Below, piece by piece: positions 42,735-53,900 of a stretch of DNA of 64,000 nt; position 1 is the first letter of the stretch; the number at the start of each line of letters is the position of its first letter. The notes under the pieces are model-generated. The model saw nothing but the letters and a program-made list of their open reading frames with translations, searched no databases and was not told where the DNA came from. Source of the DNA: Clostridium sp. BJN0001 (GTDB taxonomy: Bacteria > Bacillota > Clostridia > Clostridiales > Clostridiaceae). Position numbers and translations under genes: made by a program. The stretch covers positions 1,799,501 to 1,863,500 of the forward strand of contig NZ_CP094971.1 of NCBI RefSeq assembly GCF_022869825.1, written 5' to 3'.

Positions 42735-42877
42735 TTAATTATTCGCGTTACTGAAAACTTATAAAATTTTATAAAAAACTATATAATGCTACTTGTTTTA
42801 AAGTAACTATCTCCTTTCCCATTTATTATATATTCTTTTCTTAGCCGCTGTAACATGCGATTTTTAAGTATTATTTG

Positions 42878-43510
42878 CTATTTTATAAATTCTTCTTTAT
42901 ATAAAGATTTTGTATTTATATACTCAAGGACTTTATCTGGAAGGAAAAAATCCACTCTAATTCCTTCTCCTATTCTTTTTCGTATATCTGTTGAAGAAAT
43001 TTCAAGATTTTTTATAGATATAAACTTTATATCTGCGCCATACTTATCTTTTAAATATTTACTCTTTAAAGAAACTTCTTCTTCTAAATATCCTTGTCTT
43101 GAAAATCCAATTATTTTAGCTGATTTAAAAATTTCCTTTATACAAGTCCATGTTTCAAGTTCCATTATACAATCAGCACCAATTATAAAATAAATCTCTA
43201 TAGAATCTTCATTTTCATCTAAAAATTTCTTTTTAAAATGTTTAAGAGTTTTATACGTATAACTTACACCTTCATTTTTTATTTCATAATCTGACACTTC
43301 AAATTCTTTATAAGGAAAAACCGCAAGGGATACCATATTAAGTCTATCTACTGCATCTGCCACCTTTTTATCTGTTTTAAAAGGCTGAATACACGCAGGC
43401 ATAAAAATAACTTTATCAAGTTTAAATTTTATTAATGCTTCATATGCTATATATAGATGACCGTTATGAATAGGATCGAATGTACCTCCTATTATACCAT
43501 ATCTTTTCAT
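42878..43510 (-). CDS. nadD: Nicotinate-nucleotide adenylyltransferase
   Basis: 210 residues. G-G-T-F-D-P-I-H-N-G-H nucleotidyltransferase motif, M-P-A-C-I-Q-P-F-K substrate loop and S-S-T-D-I-R-K-R near the end. Makes nicotinate adenine dinucleotide in NAD synthesis. Start after GGGTGAATAAT. Confidence 0.95.
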   Translation of the reverse strand: MKRYGIIGGTFDPIHNGHLYIAYEALIKFKLDKVIFMPACIQPFKTDKKVADAVDRLNMVSLAVFPYKEFEVSDYEIKNEGVSYTYKTLKHFKKKFLDENEDSIEIYFIIGADCIMELETWTCIKEIFKSAKIIGFSRQGYLEEEVSLKSKYLKDKYGADIKFISIKNLEISSTDIRKRIGEGIRVDFFLPDKVLEYINTKSLYKEEFIK

Positions 43511-43569
43511 TATTATTCACCCTATCATTTCGTATTAATTATACAAGTTTATGAATTTAAAATAGAAAA

Positions 43570-43594
43570 AAATGGGGCATATAAATCCCCATTT
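43570..43594 (-). terminator. Intrinsic terminator after yhbY
   Basis: AAATGGGG/CCCCATTT with minus-strand TTTTTTCT. Confidence 0.8.
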
Positions 43595-43612
43595 CTTTCA
43601 GCACTCCTCTTT

Positions 43613-43918
43613 TTATGGGAGTTGTATTTTTGCTTTGTCTTCTGATTTTTTATATAAAACCATTTTGCTTCCGATTGCCTGAATTCCTTCGCAACCTGCT
43701 TTTTTGCAGATTTCATCTGAAGCTTCTCTTGTATCTAATCCGCTATTTTCAAGAACTTTTATCTTTATTAATTCTCTCTTTTCAAGTGCTTGGCATACCT
43801 GCTTTATAAAGTTTTCTTCTATTCCGCCTTTTCCAATCTGAAATATAGGCTGAATATCATTTGCAAGTCTTCTTAAATATGCTCTTTGTTTACCTGTTAA
43901 CAATATTTTGTCCTCCAA
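43613..43918 (-). CDS. yhbY: YhbY-family RNA-binding protein
   Basis: 101 residues, CRM domain: L-T-G-K-Q-R-A-Y-L-R-R-L, G-K-G-G-I and G-S-K-M-V-L-Y. Binds ribosomal RNA in large-subunit assembly. Four bases after obgE. Confidence 0.94.
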   Translation of the reverse strand: MEDKILLTGKQRAYLRRLANDIQPIFQIGKGGIEENFIKQVCQALEKRELIKIKVLENSGLDTREASDEICKKAGCEGIQAIGSKMVLYKKSEDKAKIQLP

Positions 43919-43921
43919 TTT

Positions 43922-45211
43922 CTATAATATATACTCAAATTCAAAATCATCAAGTCTTACCATATCTCCATCTTTTATTCCAAGTTCTCTTAATTCATCA
44001 AAGACTCCTTTGTTTTTAAGAACTTTATGGAAATATCTTAATGAGTCAGCATCATTTACATTAACTGCTGAAAGAAGTCTATCGACAAATGAGCCTGTAA
44101 CTACATATGTCTTTACATTATCTTCATTTTCTTCAGTTTCAATTTCATATGTAAATTTCTTCTCTTCTGGTACATACATATCTTCTTCTGGTATTTCAAG
44201 TTCCTTTACAGGAATATTCTTAAGCATTGATGCTGCTTCTTTCATAACTTCATCAACACCTTTATGTGTAGCTGCTGACATTTCAAATACTTTATCGTAT
44301 CCTAATGCATTTACCTTCTTTTTAAATTCTTCAAATACACCATCTTCATAAACAAGATCCATCTTATTTGCAACAACTATCTGAGGTCTATCCCATAATT
44401 TTACTGAGTATTTCTTTAACTCATCATTTATCTTTAAAAAGTCCTCATATGGATCTCTTCCTTCAACTCCTGAAATATCAACAATGTGAATAAGAAGTCT
44501 TGTTCTTTCAAGATGTTTTAAGAATTGTATTCCAAGACCTACTCCCTCTGCTGCTCCTTCAATTATTCCAGGGACATCTGCCATTACAAACGGATCAATT
44601 CCTGATACCTGAACAACCCCAAGGTTTGGCTTTAAAGTTGTAAAATGATAATTTGCAATCTTTGGTTTTGCTTTTGTTGTCATTGAAAGAAAAGTTGACT
44701 TTCCAACATTAGGAAATCCTAAAAGTCCTACATCTGCAAGAAGTTTAAGTTCAAGTGTAAGTTCCATCTCTTCACTTGGCATTCCTGGTTCTGCATAATG
44801 AGGTGCCTGCTTTATTGCAGTAGCAAATCTTACGTTTCCCTTACCGCCTTTTCCTCCTTTTAAAAGAACAATTTTCTGTCCCTTATGTGACATATCTACA
44901 ATAACTTTATTAGTTGAAGCTTCTCTTATAATTGTTCCCATTGGGACTTTAATTAATCTATCTTCTCCAGCTTTTCCAAAGCATTTCTGCCCGCCTCCGT
45001 CTTGACCATTTTCAGCAACAAATTTTCTCTTATATTTAAAATCCATAAGAGTTGTCATATTATTATCTACTTCGAAGATGATACTTCCACCATCTCCACC
45101 ATCTCCACCATCAGGTCCTCCAAGCGGTATGTACTTTTCTCTTCTAAACGAAATTGAACCGTCTCCGCCTTTTCCCGATTTAATAAATATTTTAGTCTTA
45201 TCTATAAACAT
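43922..45211 (-). CDS. obgE: Ribosome-assembly GTPase ObgE
   Basis: About 429 residues. Gly-rich Obg fold ([12 protein letters not shown]), G domain ([22 protein letters not shown]) and OCT domain. ATG at 45211 after GGAGAG; an upstream frame start at 45241 is unlikely. Acts in 50S assembly and stress. Confidence 0.96.
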   Translation of the reverse strand: MFIDKTKIFIKSGKGGDGSISFRREKYIPLGGPDGGDGGDGGSIIFEVDNNMTTLMDFKYKRKFVAENGQDGGGQKCFGKAGEDRLIKVPMGTIIREASTNKVIVDMSHKGQKIVLLKGGKGGKGNVRFATAIKQAPHYAEPGMPSEEMELTLELKLLADVGLLGFPNVGKSTFLSMTTKAKPKIANYHFTTLKPNLGVVQVSGIDPFVMADVPGIIEGAAEGVGLGIQFLKHLERTRLLIHIVDISGVEGRDPYEDFLKINDELKKYSVKLWDRPQIVVANKMDLVYEDGVFEEFKKKVNALGYDKVFEMSAATHKGVDEVMKEAASMLKNIPVKELEIPEEDMYVPEEKKFTYEIETEENEDNVKTYVVTGSFVDRLLSAVNVNDADSLRYFHKVLKNKGVFDELRELGIKDGDMVRLDDFEFEYIL

Positions 45212-45232
45212 TAAATCACTCTCCATTTTTTT

Positions 45233-45282
45233 AATGCACAATATACAAATTACAATAATTTATAAACTCTATATTGTGCATT
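45233..45282. repeat. 13-bp inverted repeat between rpmA and obgE
   Basis: AATGCACAATATA/TATATTGTGCATT, 24-base loop, just upstream of obgE. Possible operator or mRNA element; no T-run. Confidence 0.5.
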
Positions 45283-45301
45283 TAATATTAGAATTAACAA
45301 A

Positions 45302-45325
45302 AGCACTCTTAATACTAAGAGTGCT
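45302..45325 (-). terminator. Terminator after rpmA
   Basis: AGCACTCTTA/TAAGAGTGCT, loop of 4, minus-strand TTTTG. Confidence 0.75.
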
Positions 45326-45339
45326 CATTTTCAGAATAA

Positions 45340-45639
45340 TTATTCAGCTACTGCTTCAACGTCTACAGGGTAAACACTTGCTCTTTTCTTATCTTTACCA
45401 ACTCTTTCGAATTTTACAACTCCATCGACTTTGGCAAATAAAGTATCGTCTCCACCTTTTCCAACGTTCTGTCCAGGATGGATCTTAGTTCCTCTTTGTC
45501 TAACAAGAATGTTTCCTGCAAGAACAAATTCTCCGTCAGCTGATTTAACTCCTAATCTCTTTGATTCTGAGTCTCTTCCGTTCTTAGTACTACCCATTCC
45601 TTTTTTATGAGCGAATAATTGAAGGTTCATCTTTAACAT
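45340..45639 (-). CDS. rpmA: 50S ribosomal protein L27
   Basis: 99 residues with the Firmicute-type cleavable leader M-L-K-M-N-L-Q-L-F before A-H-K-K-G. ATG at 45639 after GGAGGTG inside the prp end; earlier frame starts are artefacts. The leader is removed by Prp before assembly. Confidence 0.95.
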   Translation of the reverse strand: MLKMNLQLFAHKKGMGSTKNGRDSESKRLGVKSADGEFVLAGNILVRQRGTKIHPGQNVGKGGDDTLFAKVDGVVKFERVGKDKKRASVYPVDVEAVAE

Positions 45640-45643
45640 ATAA

Positions 45644-45997
45644 CTACACCTCCTCATCAATTAAAGTTATATATCTGCTACTTTTTTTGTAGCCTAATTC
45701 CTGATCTAAACCTAAAATCGTACTTTCAATACTCTTCTCAAATGTTTCAAGCAGAACTTCTGCTTTTTCACTTTTAAGATTTTCCATATCTAATTTTAAG
45801 TATCCATCTTTCATTTCATATGAAGGTTTCAATTTTAATACATCAATGCACCCTATTAGAACACTCTGCGACAGTACTGAAACTGAATTGCAGACAAGAT
45901 CATATAGATCTCCTTTAGTATGCTCATCAAGTGCATGACCTTTTATTTCAAAACCTTTAATGAGATGATTATGTTTTTTAATTACTACTGTTACCAT
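45644..45997 (-). CDS. prp: Prp protease for L27
   Basis: 117 residues. G-H-A-L-D (catalytic His) and V-C-N-S-V-S-V-L (catalytic Cys), the cysteine protease that cleaves the L27 leader. Between rplU and rpmA as is normal. Confidence 0.93.
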   Translation of the reverse strand: MVTVVIKKHNHLIKGFEIKGHALDEHTKGDLYDLVCNSVSVLSQSVLIGCIDVLKLKPSYEMKDGYLKLDMENLKSEKAEVLLETFEKSIESTILGLDQELGYKKSSRYITLIDEEV

Positions 45998-46002
45998 AAT
46001 AA

Positions 46003-46314
46003 TTAAGCTTCAATCTTTTCTACTACTAATTTAGTATAAGGTTGTCTGTGACCATTCTTTCTTCTGTAGTCTTTTTTAGACTTATACTTGAAGACGATAA
46101 CTTTTTTCTGTTTTCCCTGAGCTGCAACTTTAGCTACTACTTTAGCTCCTTCTACAACTGGAGTTCCAACTTTAATTCCATCTTCTTTTTCTACAGCTAA
46201 AACTTCATTAAGTTCAACTGTTGAATCAACTTCAGCGTCAAGCTTTTCAACGTATAAAACGTCTCCTTCAGTGACTCTGTATTGTTTTCCACCTGTTTTT
46301 ACTACTGCGTACAT
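46003..46314 (-). CDS. rplU: 50S ribosomal protein L21
   Basis: 103 residues, [12 protein letters not shown], then [17 protein letters not shown] at 46314 after AGGAGGTG. First gene of the L21-Prp-L27 operon. Confidence 0.96.
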   Translation of the reverse strand: MYAVVKTGGKQYRVTEGDVLYVEKLDAEVDSTVELNEVLAVEKEDGIKVGTPVVEGAKVVAKVAAQGKQKKVIVFKYKSKKDYRRKNGHRQPYTKLVVEKIEA

Positions 46315-46323
46315 TAAACACAC

Positions 46324-46425
46324 CTCCTCAATAACGGACTCGCCACTTTTGGTACAAAGATTTAACTTTGTTTTATAAAAAACCTTACGTGTGCGGTTTA
46401 CAAATTTTAGTCTAACATATTTATA
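46324..46425 (-). promoter_or_regulatory. L21-type leader of the rplU operon
   Basis: The 5' region carries ACCGCACACGTAAGG, AAGTGGCGAGTCC and AGGAGG in the order seen in Firmicute L21 leaders. It is thought to sense the operon product. Boundaries approximate. Confidence 0.6.
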
Positions 46426-46444
46426 TAAATAAGTAAAGCATTTT

Positions 46445-46858
46445 TTAAAGAATCATAACGAATGTTCCAATAGTAATAAAAATCCCGCCGATAATCGCTT
46501 TAATAGTTACTGTTTCCTTAAGAATTACAAAAGCAAAAACCATTGATATTACTACACTGAATTTATCTATTGGTACAACAAGTGAGGCTTTTCCAATCTG
46601 AAGCGCTCTATAATAAAATAACCATGAAAACCCTGTGGCTATACCTGAAAGTATTAAAAAGAGCCAGCTTTTTGAATTTATATCACGTATACCGCTTTGT
46701 GTTCCAGAAACAAAAACAATTCCCCACGCAAGAATAAGAACTACTCCTGTACGTATAGCTGTCGCTAGATTTGAATTAACTCCTTCAATTCCTATTTTGG
46801 CAAGAATTGATGTAAGTGCCGCAAAAACTGCAGATAAAATAGCAAACAAAACCCACAT
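46445..46858 (-). CDS. EamA-family small membrane transporter
   Basis: 137 residues, five hydrophobic segments, half-size DMT/EamA protein with a W-V-L-F-A-I-L-S-A start and final I-F-I-T-I-G-T. ATG at 46858 after GGAGG. Probably dimeric; substrate unknown. Confidence 0.85.
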   Translation of the reverse strand: MWVLFAILSAVFAALTSILAKIGIEGVNSNLATAIRTGVVLILAWGIVFVSGTQSGIRDINSKSWLFLILSGIATGFSWLFYYRALQIGKASLVVPIDKFSVVISMVFAFVILKETVTIKAIIGGIFITIGTFVMIL

Positions 46859-46912
46859 ACTACATTTTCCTCCTATATTTTTCATTATGAAATTCCCCCA
46901 TAATTGATATTA

Positions 46913-48364
46913 TTAGTATTCTATTTTATATTTTTTTAATTTTTCTTTTTGTCCATTAAATAAAAGAGGCTCTACTTTATATCCTTCTAGCTTTTCTTCA
47001 AATGTTAGATATATTTCCATATCTAAAGAATCTATCCCCTTTAAAAATTCCAAAATATTTTCTCTTATTCTCTTTTCATATATCGTATCTATATCTATAT
47101 GAAAACTTTTTACTAAATTTTCCTTAGCCATCTTTATTATATCATTTCGTATAAGTTCTTCAAGATATGATAATTTTAATATGAAGCCTTTTCCTTCACA
47201 TCTTTCACACTTTTCTTCCATATACTCATAGATGCTTTTTCCTTTTCTCTTTCTTGCTATCTGAACAAGATCAAGTTCTGTAAAAGGAAATATCTTTACA
47301 TTTCCTTTATCAGCTTTAAGGCTTTCTTTAAGCTTTTGCATAACTTTATTTCTTCCATCTCTATCTCTAAAATCTATAAAGTCTATAAGTATTATTCCAC
47401 TTAAATTTCTAAGTCTTATCTGTCTTCCTATCTCTTTTGCAGCTTCAAGATTTGTTTCAAGTATAGTTTTGTTAAAGTTTCTCTCTTTAACATTTTTTCC
47501 GCTATTTACATCTATTACAAACATCGCTTCAGTTTTATCTATTACTATAGAACCTCCGCATGGAAGTATAACTTTATTATGTCTTAATTTTAAAAGTTCT
47601 CTTTCAATTCCAAAACTGTCAAACAGCGATATATCATCTTTATAAAAATTTGTTTCAAAATTATCATTTTCTTTTACAAAATCATATATAAAATCATAGT
47701 CATCACTATTATCTGTATATATCTTTACTTTATTTTCTCCTACTAAATCTGTAAGAAGCTTCATAAGAGTTATATTATCTCCATAAAGTTTTTTATTTCC
47801 TGCGCTATATGTAAGCTTTCTATCAAGGTTAAGAAAAACATCATAAAGATTATCTATTTCTTTTTGAATATCAAATATATCCTCATTTTCACTTTCTGTC
47901 CTTATTATTACTTTTACATTTTTTGGACAGTTTATATTCTTTTTTATATAATCTATTTTTTCTTTATCTTTAATTCTTTTTGAAAACTCTATTCCCTCAT
48001 CATAAAATTCAAGTACAGAATATTTTCCTGAAATAGATGGCTTAATAGACAGTTTTGCACCTTTATTTTCTATCTGCTCTTTTATTACTTGAGCTAATAC
48101 TTCATCACCTTTTTTTAGTCCTTTTTTTATAACATAATCGCCATAATAAAGATATCCTTCTTTAGGAAGCCCTATATCTATAAATACCGCTCTTGCCTGA
48201 GGTATTATATTTTTTACTTTTCCTTTATAAATCTCACCTATTATAGGTTCATCTTTCTTTTCTTCAACTAAACACTCTTCTAAAATATTATTTTCTTTTA
48301 CAGCAATTCTTAATATTTTTTCTCTTCTTTCAATAAAAACTTCTTTCACTTTAATTTCCACCAC
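46913..48364 (-). CDS. rng: Ribonuclease E/G family protein
   Basis: 483 residues: S1 domain (G-E-I-Y-K-G-K-V-K-N), catalytic D in F-V-I-D-V-N-S-G and I-I-L-I-D-F-I-D, zinc link C-E-R-C-E-G-K-G. It cuts rRNA precursors and mRNA 5' ends. Lacks the long RNase E tail. Confidence 0.93.
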   Translation of the reverse strand: MVEIKVKEVFIERREKILRIAVKENNILEECLVEEKKDEPIIGEIYKGKVKNIIPQARAVFIDIGLPKEGYLYYGDYVIKKGLKKGDEVLAQVIKEQIENKGAKLSIKPSISGKYSVLEFYDEGIEFSKRIKDKEKIDYIKKNINCPKNVKVIIRTESENEDIFDIQKEIDNLYDVFLNLDRKLTYSAGNKKLYGDNITLMKLLTDLVGENKVKIYTDNSDDYDFIYDFVKENDNFETNFYKDDISLFDSFGIERELLKLRHNKVILPCGGSIVIDKTEAMFVIDVNSGKNVKERNFNKTILETNLEAAKEIGRQIRLRNLSGIILIDFIDFRDRDGRNKVMQKLKESLKADKGNVKIFPFTELDLVQIARKRKGKSIYEYMEEKCERCEGKGFILKLSYLEELIRNDIIKMAKENLVKSFHIDIDTIYEKRIRENILEFLKGIDSLDMEIYLTFEEKLEGYKVEPLLFNGQKEKLKKYKIEY

Positions 48365-48366
48365 TC

Positions 48367-49080
48367 TTAATTTTGCATTATATCTGATAAAGGTAGAAGT
48401 TTATCTCCTTTATAAAAATACATTTCTTCTCTTCTTATTTCTGTAAATACATCTACAACTGCATCCGATGTATTTTCCTTTATAAAATCAGATAAAAGTG
48501 CAGCATTCAAATGCTGTCTACTCCCTGTATTTAAAACTGTGTTTATTATAAGGCTATTATCTTTTATCCAGAACTTAAATTCTATTACAAGCTGTTTTAT
48601 ATCTGCTTCTTTTTCACCTTTTTTAGTTTTCTTTAAAGCCATCCACTCTTTTAAATCAATAATATCTTTCATTTCATTTTCAAGATTTTCTGTGTTTTCA
48701 TATCTTATCTTTATTGTATATCTTGCAGCATCAATAAGTGCCATAGCCTGTGGGACTTTCTTTTCTCCCTCTTTATTTACTATTTCAGTTGCACTTATAT
48801 ATTTTATTCCATCTGGTGCAGTTTCATTTAATCTTTTTATTATCTCTTTTTCATCCATTTTCTCAGTTAAAACCATATCCATATATTCACCAAGAGAATA
48901 TACTCCAACAGAAAGAGGCTGTGCCATTGATGTATTCATATGAGGATTAAATCCCTGTGAATATTCAATTGGAAGATGTGCTCTTCTTATATTCTTCTGA
49001 ATTGTCTTTAGCATATCAAGATGAGCTATAAATTTTATATCCGCTTCTTTAGTATATTTAATTAAGTATCGCACCTTCAA
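48367..49080 (-). CDS. TIGR03936 (DUF2344) family protein
   Basis: 237 residues; H-L-D-M-L-K-T-I-Q-K and Y-S-Q-G-F-N-P-H near the start. It is regularly coded beside a TIGR03960 radical-SAM protein, as here, with 23-base overlap. Exact role unknown. Confidence 0.9.
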   Translation of the reverse strand: MKVRYLIKYTKEADIKFIAHLDMLKTIQKNIRRAHLPIEYSQGFNPHMNTSMAQPLSVGVYSLGEYMDMVLTEKMDEKEIIKRLNETAPDGIKYISATEIVNKEGEKKVPQAMALIDAARYTIKIRYENTENLENEMKDIIDLKEWMALKKTKKGEKEADIKQLVIEFKFWIKDNSLIINTVLNTGSRQHLNAALLSDFIKENTSDAVVDVFTEIRREEMYFYKGDKLLPLSDIMQN

Positions 49081-50920
49081 AACACTCTCCTTCTTTAAAG
49101 TTTACATTTACTCCGCATCCTGTGCAGCCTTTTCTACAGTTTTTAGTAAGTTCTGCTTTTTCTGCCTTTTCATTTTCTCTTTGAAGATAACTTCTATTTA
49201 CACCAATATCGATAAAATCCCATGGAAGAATTTCATCATATTTTCTCTCTCTATAAACATAAAAGTCACTATCTAAATCGCACTCTTTTATAGCTTCCAT
49301 CCAACTTTCATAACTGAAATACTGGTTCCAGCCATCAAATTTTGCACCTTTTTCAAATGCTTTTATAAGTACATCACATAACTTCCTGTCACCTCTTGCA
49401 AATAAAGCTTCCATATAAGATGTCTTTTGTTCATGATAATTATAAACTATACATTTTGATTTTATGGATTCCTTAACAGCTTTTATCTTATCTGTTACAA
49501 CATCCATTTTAGCCATTGGTGCCCACTGGAAAGGAGTAAATGGTTTTGGAATTAGAATTGATGTACTTACTGTTATTCTAAGTCCTTTATTTGATCCTTT
49601 CTTTTTAGGAACACTCTTATATCTAAATACCATTTTTTCGGCAAGTTTTCCAATTTCTGAGCAGTCATCTAAAGTTTCATAAGGAACACCAATTATAAAG
49701 TAAAGTTTAAGTGTCTTCCATCCTGCTTCAAATGCACTTGTTGCAGCATCTAAAATTTTCTCTTCAGTAAGACCTTTATTTATTATATCTCTCATTCTCT
49801 GAGAACCTGCCTCTGGTGCAAATGTAAGTCCACTCTTTCTAACTTTTTGAATTTCTTTTATAAGATCAACAGAAAATGCATCGACTCTTATTGAAGGAAG
49901 TGCAACTCCTACTTTATCTTTTGCATGTTCTAAAGTTAAATCATGTATAAGATTTTTAATATTAGAATAATCACATGTACTTAATGATGAAAGTGAAATT
50001 TCTTCATATCCAGTACTATCGACAAGCTTTCTTGCCTCTTCTAAAAGATCTTCAATCTTCTTTTCTCTTACTGGTCTATATATCATCCCTGCCTGACAGA
50101 ACCTGCATCCATTTGTACATCCTCTGAAAACTTCAAGAACTATTCTATCATGTACAATTTCAACATAAGGAACTATTATTTTGTCAGGAAAATCAACCTT
50201 TGTAAAATTATTTATTATTCTTTTTGTAACTTTTTCTGGTACATCTTCATATTTAGGTTTAAATTCTTTTATAGTTTTATCTTCATTATAAGATACCTCA
50301 TAAAGAGAAGGTACATATATACCCTTTATCTTAGAAGCCTCTCTTAAAAATTCCTTTTTTGTTTTATTCTTCTTTTTAAAATCTTTATAAAGATCTAAAA
50401 CATCATTCATTATCTCTTCACCTTCACCGATTTCAAAAAGATCAATTATATCGTATAAAGGTTCAGGATTATATGCACATGGTCCTCCTGCTATTACTAA
50501 AGGCTCATCTTCTCTTCTTTCAGAAGCCCTTATTGTAATTCCTGCCATATCAAGCATATTTAATATATTTGTATAGCTCATCTCATACTGTAGAGTAAAA
50601 CCTAACACATCAAATTCACTTAAAGAATCTTTTGTTTCAAGAGCGTATAATGGAATGTTATTTTTTCTAAGCTGCTCTTCCATATCAGGCCATGGTGCAA
50701 ACGCTCTTTCACAATATGTATCTTCTCTCATATTTATTGTATGATAAAGTATTCTACTTCCAAGATGTGACATTCCTACTTCATATACATCTGGGAAACA
50801 GAATGCAAAACGTATATCTACCTTAGATGGATCTTTTATTACCTCATTTAATTCTTTTCCTATATACCTTCCAGGCTTCTCTACTTTATATAAAATATCG
50901 TCTGAAATTCTATTTTTCAA
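49058..50920 (-). CDS. TIGR03960-type B12-binding radical SAM protein
   Basis: About 620 residues. Cobalamin-like N-terminal domain, radical SAM C-T-N-G-C-R-F-C, long C-terminal half with a final C-R-K-G-C-T-G-C. Start is likely TTG 50920, after AAGGAGGAG. Partner of the 48367 gene; reaction unknown. Confidence 0.88.
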   Translation of the reverse strand: MKNRISDDILYKVEKPGRYIGKELNEVIKDPSKVDIRFAFCFPDVYEVGMSHLGSRILYHTINMREDTYCERAFAPWPDMEEQLRKNNIPLYALETKDSLSEFDVLGFTLQYEMSYTNILNMLDMAGITIRASERREDEPLVIAGGPCAYNPEPLYDIIDLFEIGEGEEIMNDVLDLYKDFKKKNKTKKEFLREASKIKGIYVPSLYEVSYNEDKTIKEFKPKYEDVPEKVTKRIINNFTKVDFPDKIIVPYVEIVHDRIVLEVFRGCTNGCRFCQAGMIYRPVREKKIEDLLEEARKLVDSTGYEEISLSSLSTCDYSNIKNLIHDLTLEHAKDKVGVALPSIRVDAFSVDLIKEIQKVRKSGLTFAPEAGSQRMRDIINKGLTEEKILDAATSAFEAGWKTLKLYFIIGVPYETLDDCSEIGKLAEKMVFRYKSVPKKKGSNKGLRITVSTSILIPKPFTPFQWAPMAKMDVVTDKIKAVKESIKSKCIVYNYHEQKTSYMEALFARGDRKLCDVLIKAFEKGAKFDGWNQYFSYESWMEAIKECDLDSDFYVYRERKYDEILPWDFIDIGVNRSYLQRENEKAEKAELTKNCRKGCTGCGVNVNFKEGECFEGAILN

Positions 50921-53900
50921 AAACTTCTCCTCCTTTTTCTTCAAAAAATGTATTTAAGCTTTCTGCCAAAAATACTATTACTGAACTATATATATTAAGT
51001 CCAAAAATTCCTCCAAATGCTCCATATATATATAATCTTTTATAATAAGCACCAGCAAATGATTTAAATAAATCATCTATTGTCTTTGACTGCATAAGCA
51101 TTATTTCTTTAACTGATATATCTTTTAATCTGGCATTTATTATAATATTTTTTATGTGCATTTTAACTGCATCTGATGCAGAATAAAGAATTACTTTTGA
51201 TAAACTTTCCTTTATATCATCTGAAATAAACGAAAGTTTTTCATCTATAATCATATCAAAAACTTTTTCATATAGAAATCTTTCTACTGATATATTTGAT
51301 ATAACTTTTTTTACTTTAAATACAAAATCTTTTTCATCTATTATATCTCCTATTTTTTTAGACTTTATATCTAAAACTATAGAAGAAAGATTCTTACATT
51401 CAGGTTTAATAATATCAGATAATTTGTCAGCTGTATATTCAAACTTATCTATATCTATATTATTAAACGCAGATGCAGATATAAATTTTATATTATCATT
51501 TACATCTTCAGTTAATTTTTTAATATTATTTTCTACATTTAATAATATACTTTTATCTAAAATATCACATTCATTATTAAATTTATCTATAAATAGCTTT
51601 GAATTATTTATATTTAATAAATCAGCATAAAAACCTAATTCTTTTGAAAATATTTTATCTAAAACATTCCCTATTTTTTTGTTTATATTGTTTCTAAAAT
51701 CTTTATCGCTTTTAAATTCAACATCTATTTTTTCAAATATATTATTTAAATTAAACTCTTCAGATTTTACTTTAAGTTCTTTAACATTTATAGGATATAC
51801 ATTTTTATAAAGTATATTATTTACAACATCTTTTATTTCATTAAACTTAAGTCCTATAAAAGGAACAAGCTTTTTATCTATCATAATATCAACAGTTCTA
51901 GAGACTATTTTATCTCCACCGAATGTTGAATAAGCAATCCTCTCAAAAAATCCCAAATTTTCTGATACATTATTTATTACAGTATCTTTTATGCTATCTT
52001 TATTTGATGAAATATATAAATTAATCTTCTCTGCTAAAAACATTGTGATTGAATTAAGATTCTTATCTATTAAAGATTTAACATTTCCATTAAATATATC
52101 ACCTATAGTTTTATCATTGCAAAACTCAGAGAATAAAAACTTTTCAAATTCTTTTTTCATAACTTCTGAAAAATTATCTAATAAAGAAGAATCAATCTTT
52201 TTAACTATACTTTTCTTTAGATCTATACACTTTTCATCATTTAAAATATCGTTTAAAGAGTTTTTTAAGAAATCAGAATAAGTATCATTATTATTTAAAA
52301 CAATATTTTTAACATTAAGTTCTTTACTATATGATAATACTTTTTCTTCAGTTAAAATATCTTTAAAACCATCATTTAAATACTTTTTTACTCTAAGAAT
52401 TAATATTTTCTTTATCTCATTTTCATCTATTTTTAAATTCTTAATAAAAAATTGAACATCTAAATCCTTTATACGTTCAGCATTTTTTTGAGCATTATTG
52501 ATATTTAAGCTATTTGTTTTCTTAAAAGCAAATGATATTATACTGCTTTTTTTCTTTTTTATAAGACTTAATACTTTCTTATAATCATTTTTCTTTATAT
52601 CATGTAAATAGTTTGAAATTATTGTTTCTTCATTCTTTTTTAATAATACTTTTATTTTATCAGAATTTAAAAGATCACTTTCTATAACACTTGCGACTCC
52701 TGATGCAAGTGCTTTTTTATGAGCTGGAATATATCCAAGCGAAAAATACTTAAGAAACGGAATCTTTTTTAAAAACTTATTTTGTTTATATGGATGAAAT
52801 AGCATCCATAATGCAATTACATTTGTAAATATACCTACAAGAGACATTAAAATTACTGAAGAAATTATTGAAAAAGGACTCATATAAAAACCATATATTC
52901 CAATATTTGTACTAAATATCGCAAATATAAACCCTGCAAGTGAGCCTAAAAATGCACCAAATACTGAAATAGGTCTTAGCTCTTTTCCCATAAATCTATC
53001 AGCTAATTCTAATATTTTGTCATCATCATATGTAAGAAGATTATCTTTAACTATCTTTTTCACCTTATCTTTTAAAATAGAATCAATTTCACTATAAGCA
53101 TAATTTAATACTTCGTTTCCTATATATTTAGAAATTTCTTTCTTATTTTTAATTTCTTTTGAAAGAACTAAAGATAAGTTTTTAGATGAATACTCCTCTA
53201 TTTTCTTTTCCGAATAAGTTAATAAAGCTGTATTTAAAAACTTTTTTATATCTTCTTCATTATCAGCTAAATTAAAGTTTTTAACTTCATTTTTTATATA
53301 ATCATAAATTTTTTCTTTGCTATTTTCTATATACGATTTAACTTTTAAAAAAATCTCACTTGAAGATATAAAATCAGAAGCGTTCTTATCAAATATAGTA
53401 TCTAAAATATGTGATGAATTTTTTTCTATTTGATTTTTTATAAAATAAGATGCTTTACTTAAATACTTTTCTAAATTTTCCTCATTATTAGAAACATTTA
53501 TTAAATTAGAGATTTTCTGAATTTTAATTCTTTCTATTAAAATTGAAACTATTTTATCAGAATTTTTATCAATTTTATCTATAATAAAACTTGACACTTT
53601 TTTAATATTATCATCGCTTATTATTTTATTTTCTTTAAGTTTTTTTACTATATCTTTTATTTTATTTTCTTTAATAAACTTAAATAAAGTCTCATATATC
53701 TTATAAGACGCCTCATCTGATGAACTTAAATCTTCTATATATTTTATTATTTTTTCAACAATTCCACTCTTTGATGAAATATCGCTTAAAAATGATTCCC
53801 TAACCTTTGTTATTATAATTTTCTTTATGGATTCATTCATTGTGCCAACTGATTCATCTACAGATTCCTCTATAAGATTCTCTATTTCAGCTTTATTTTT

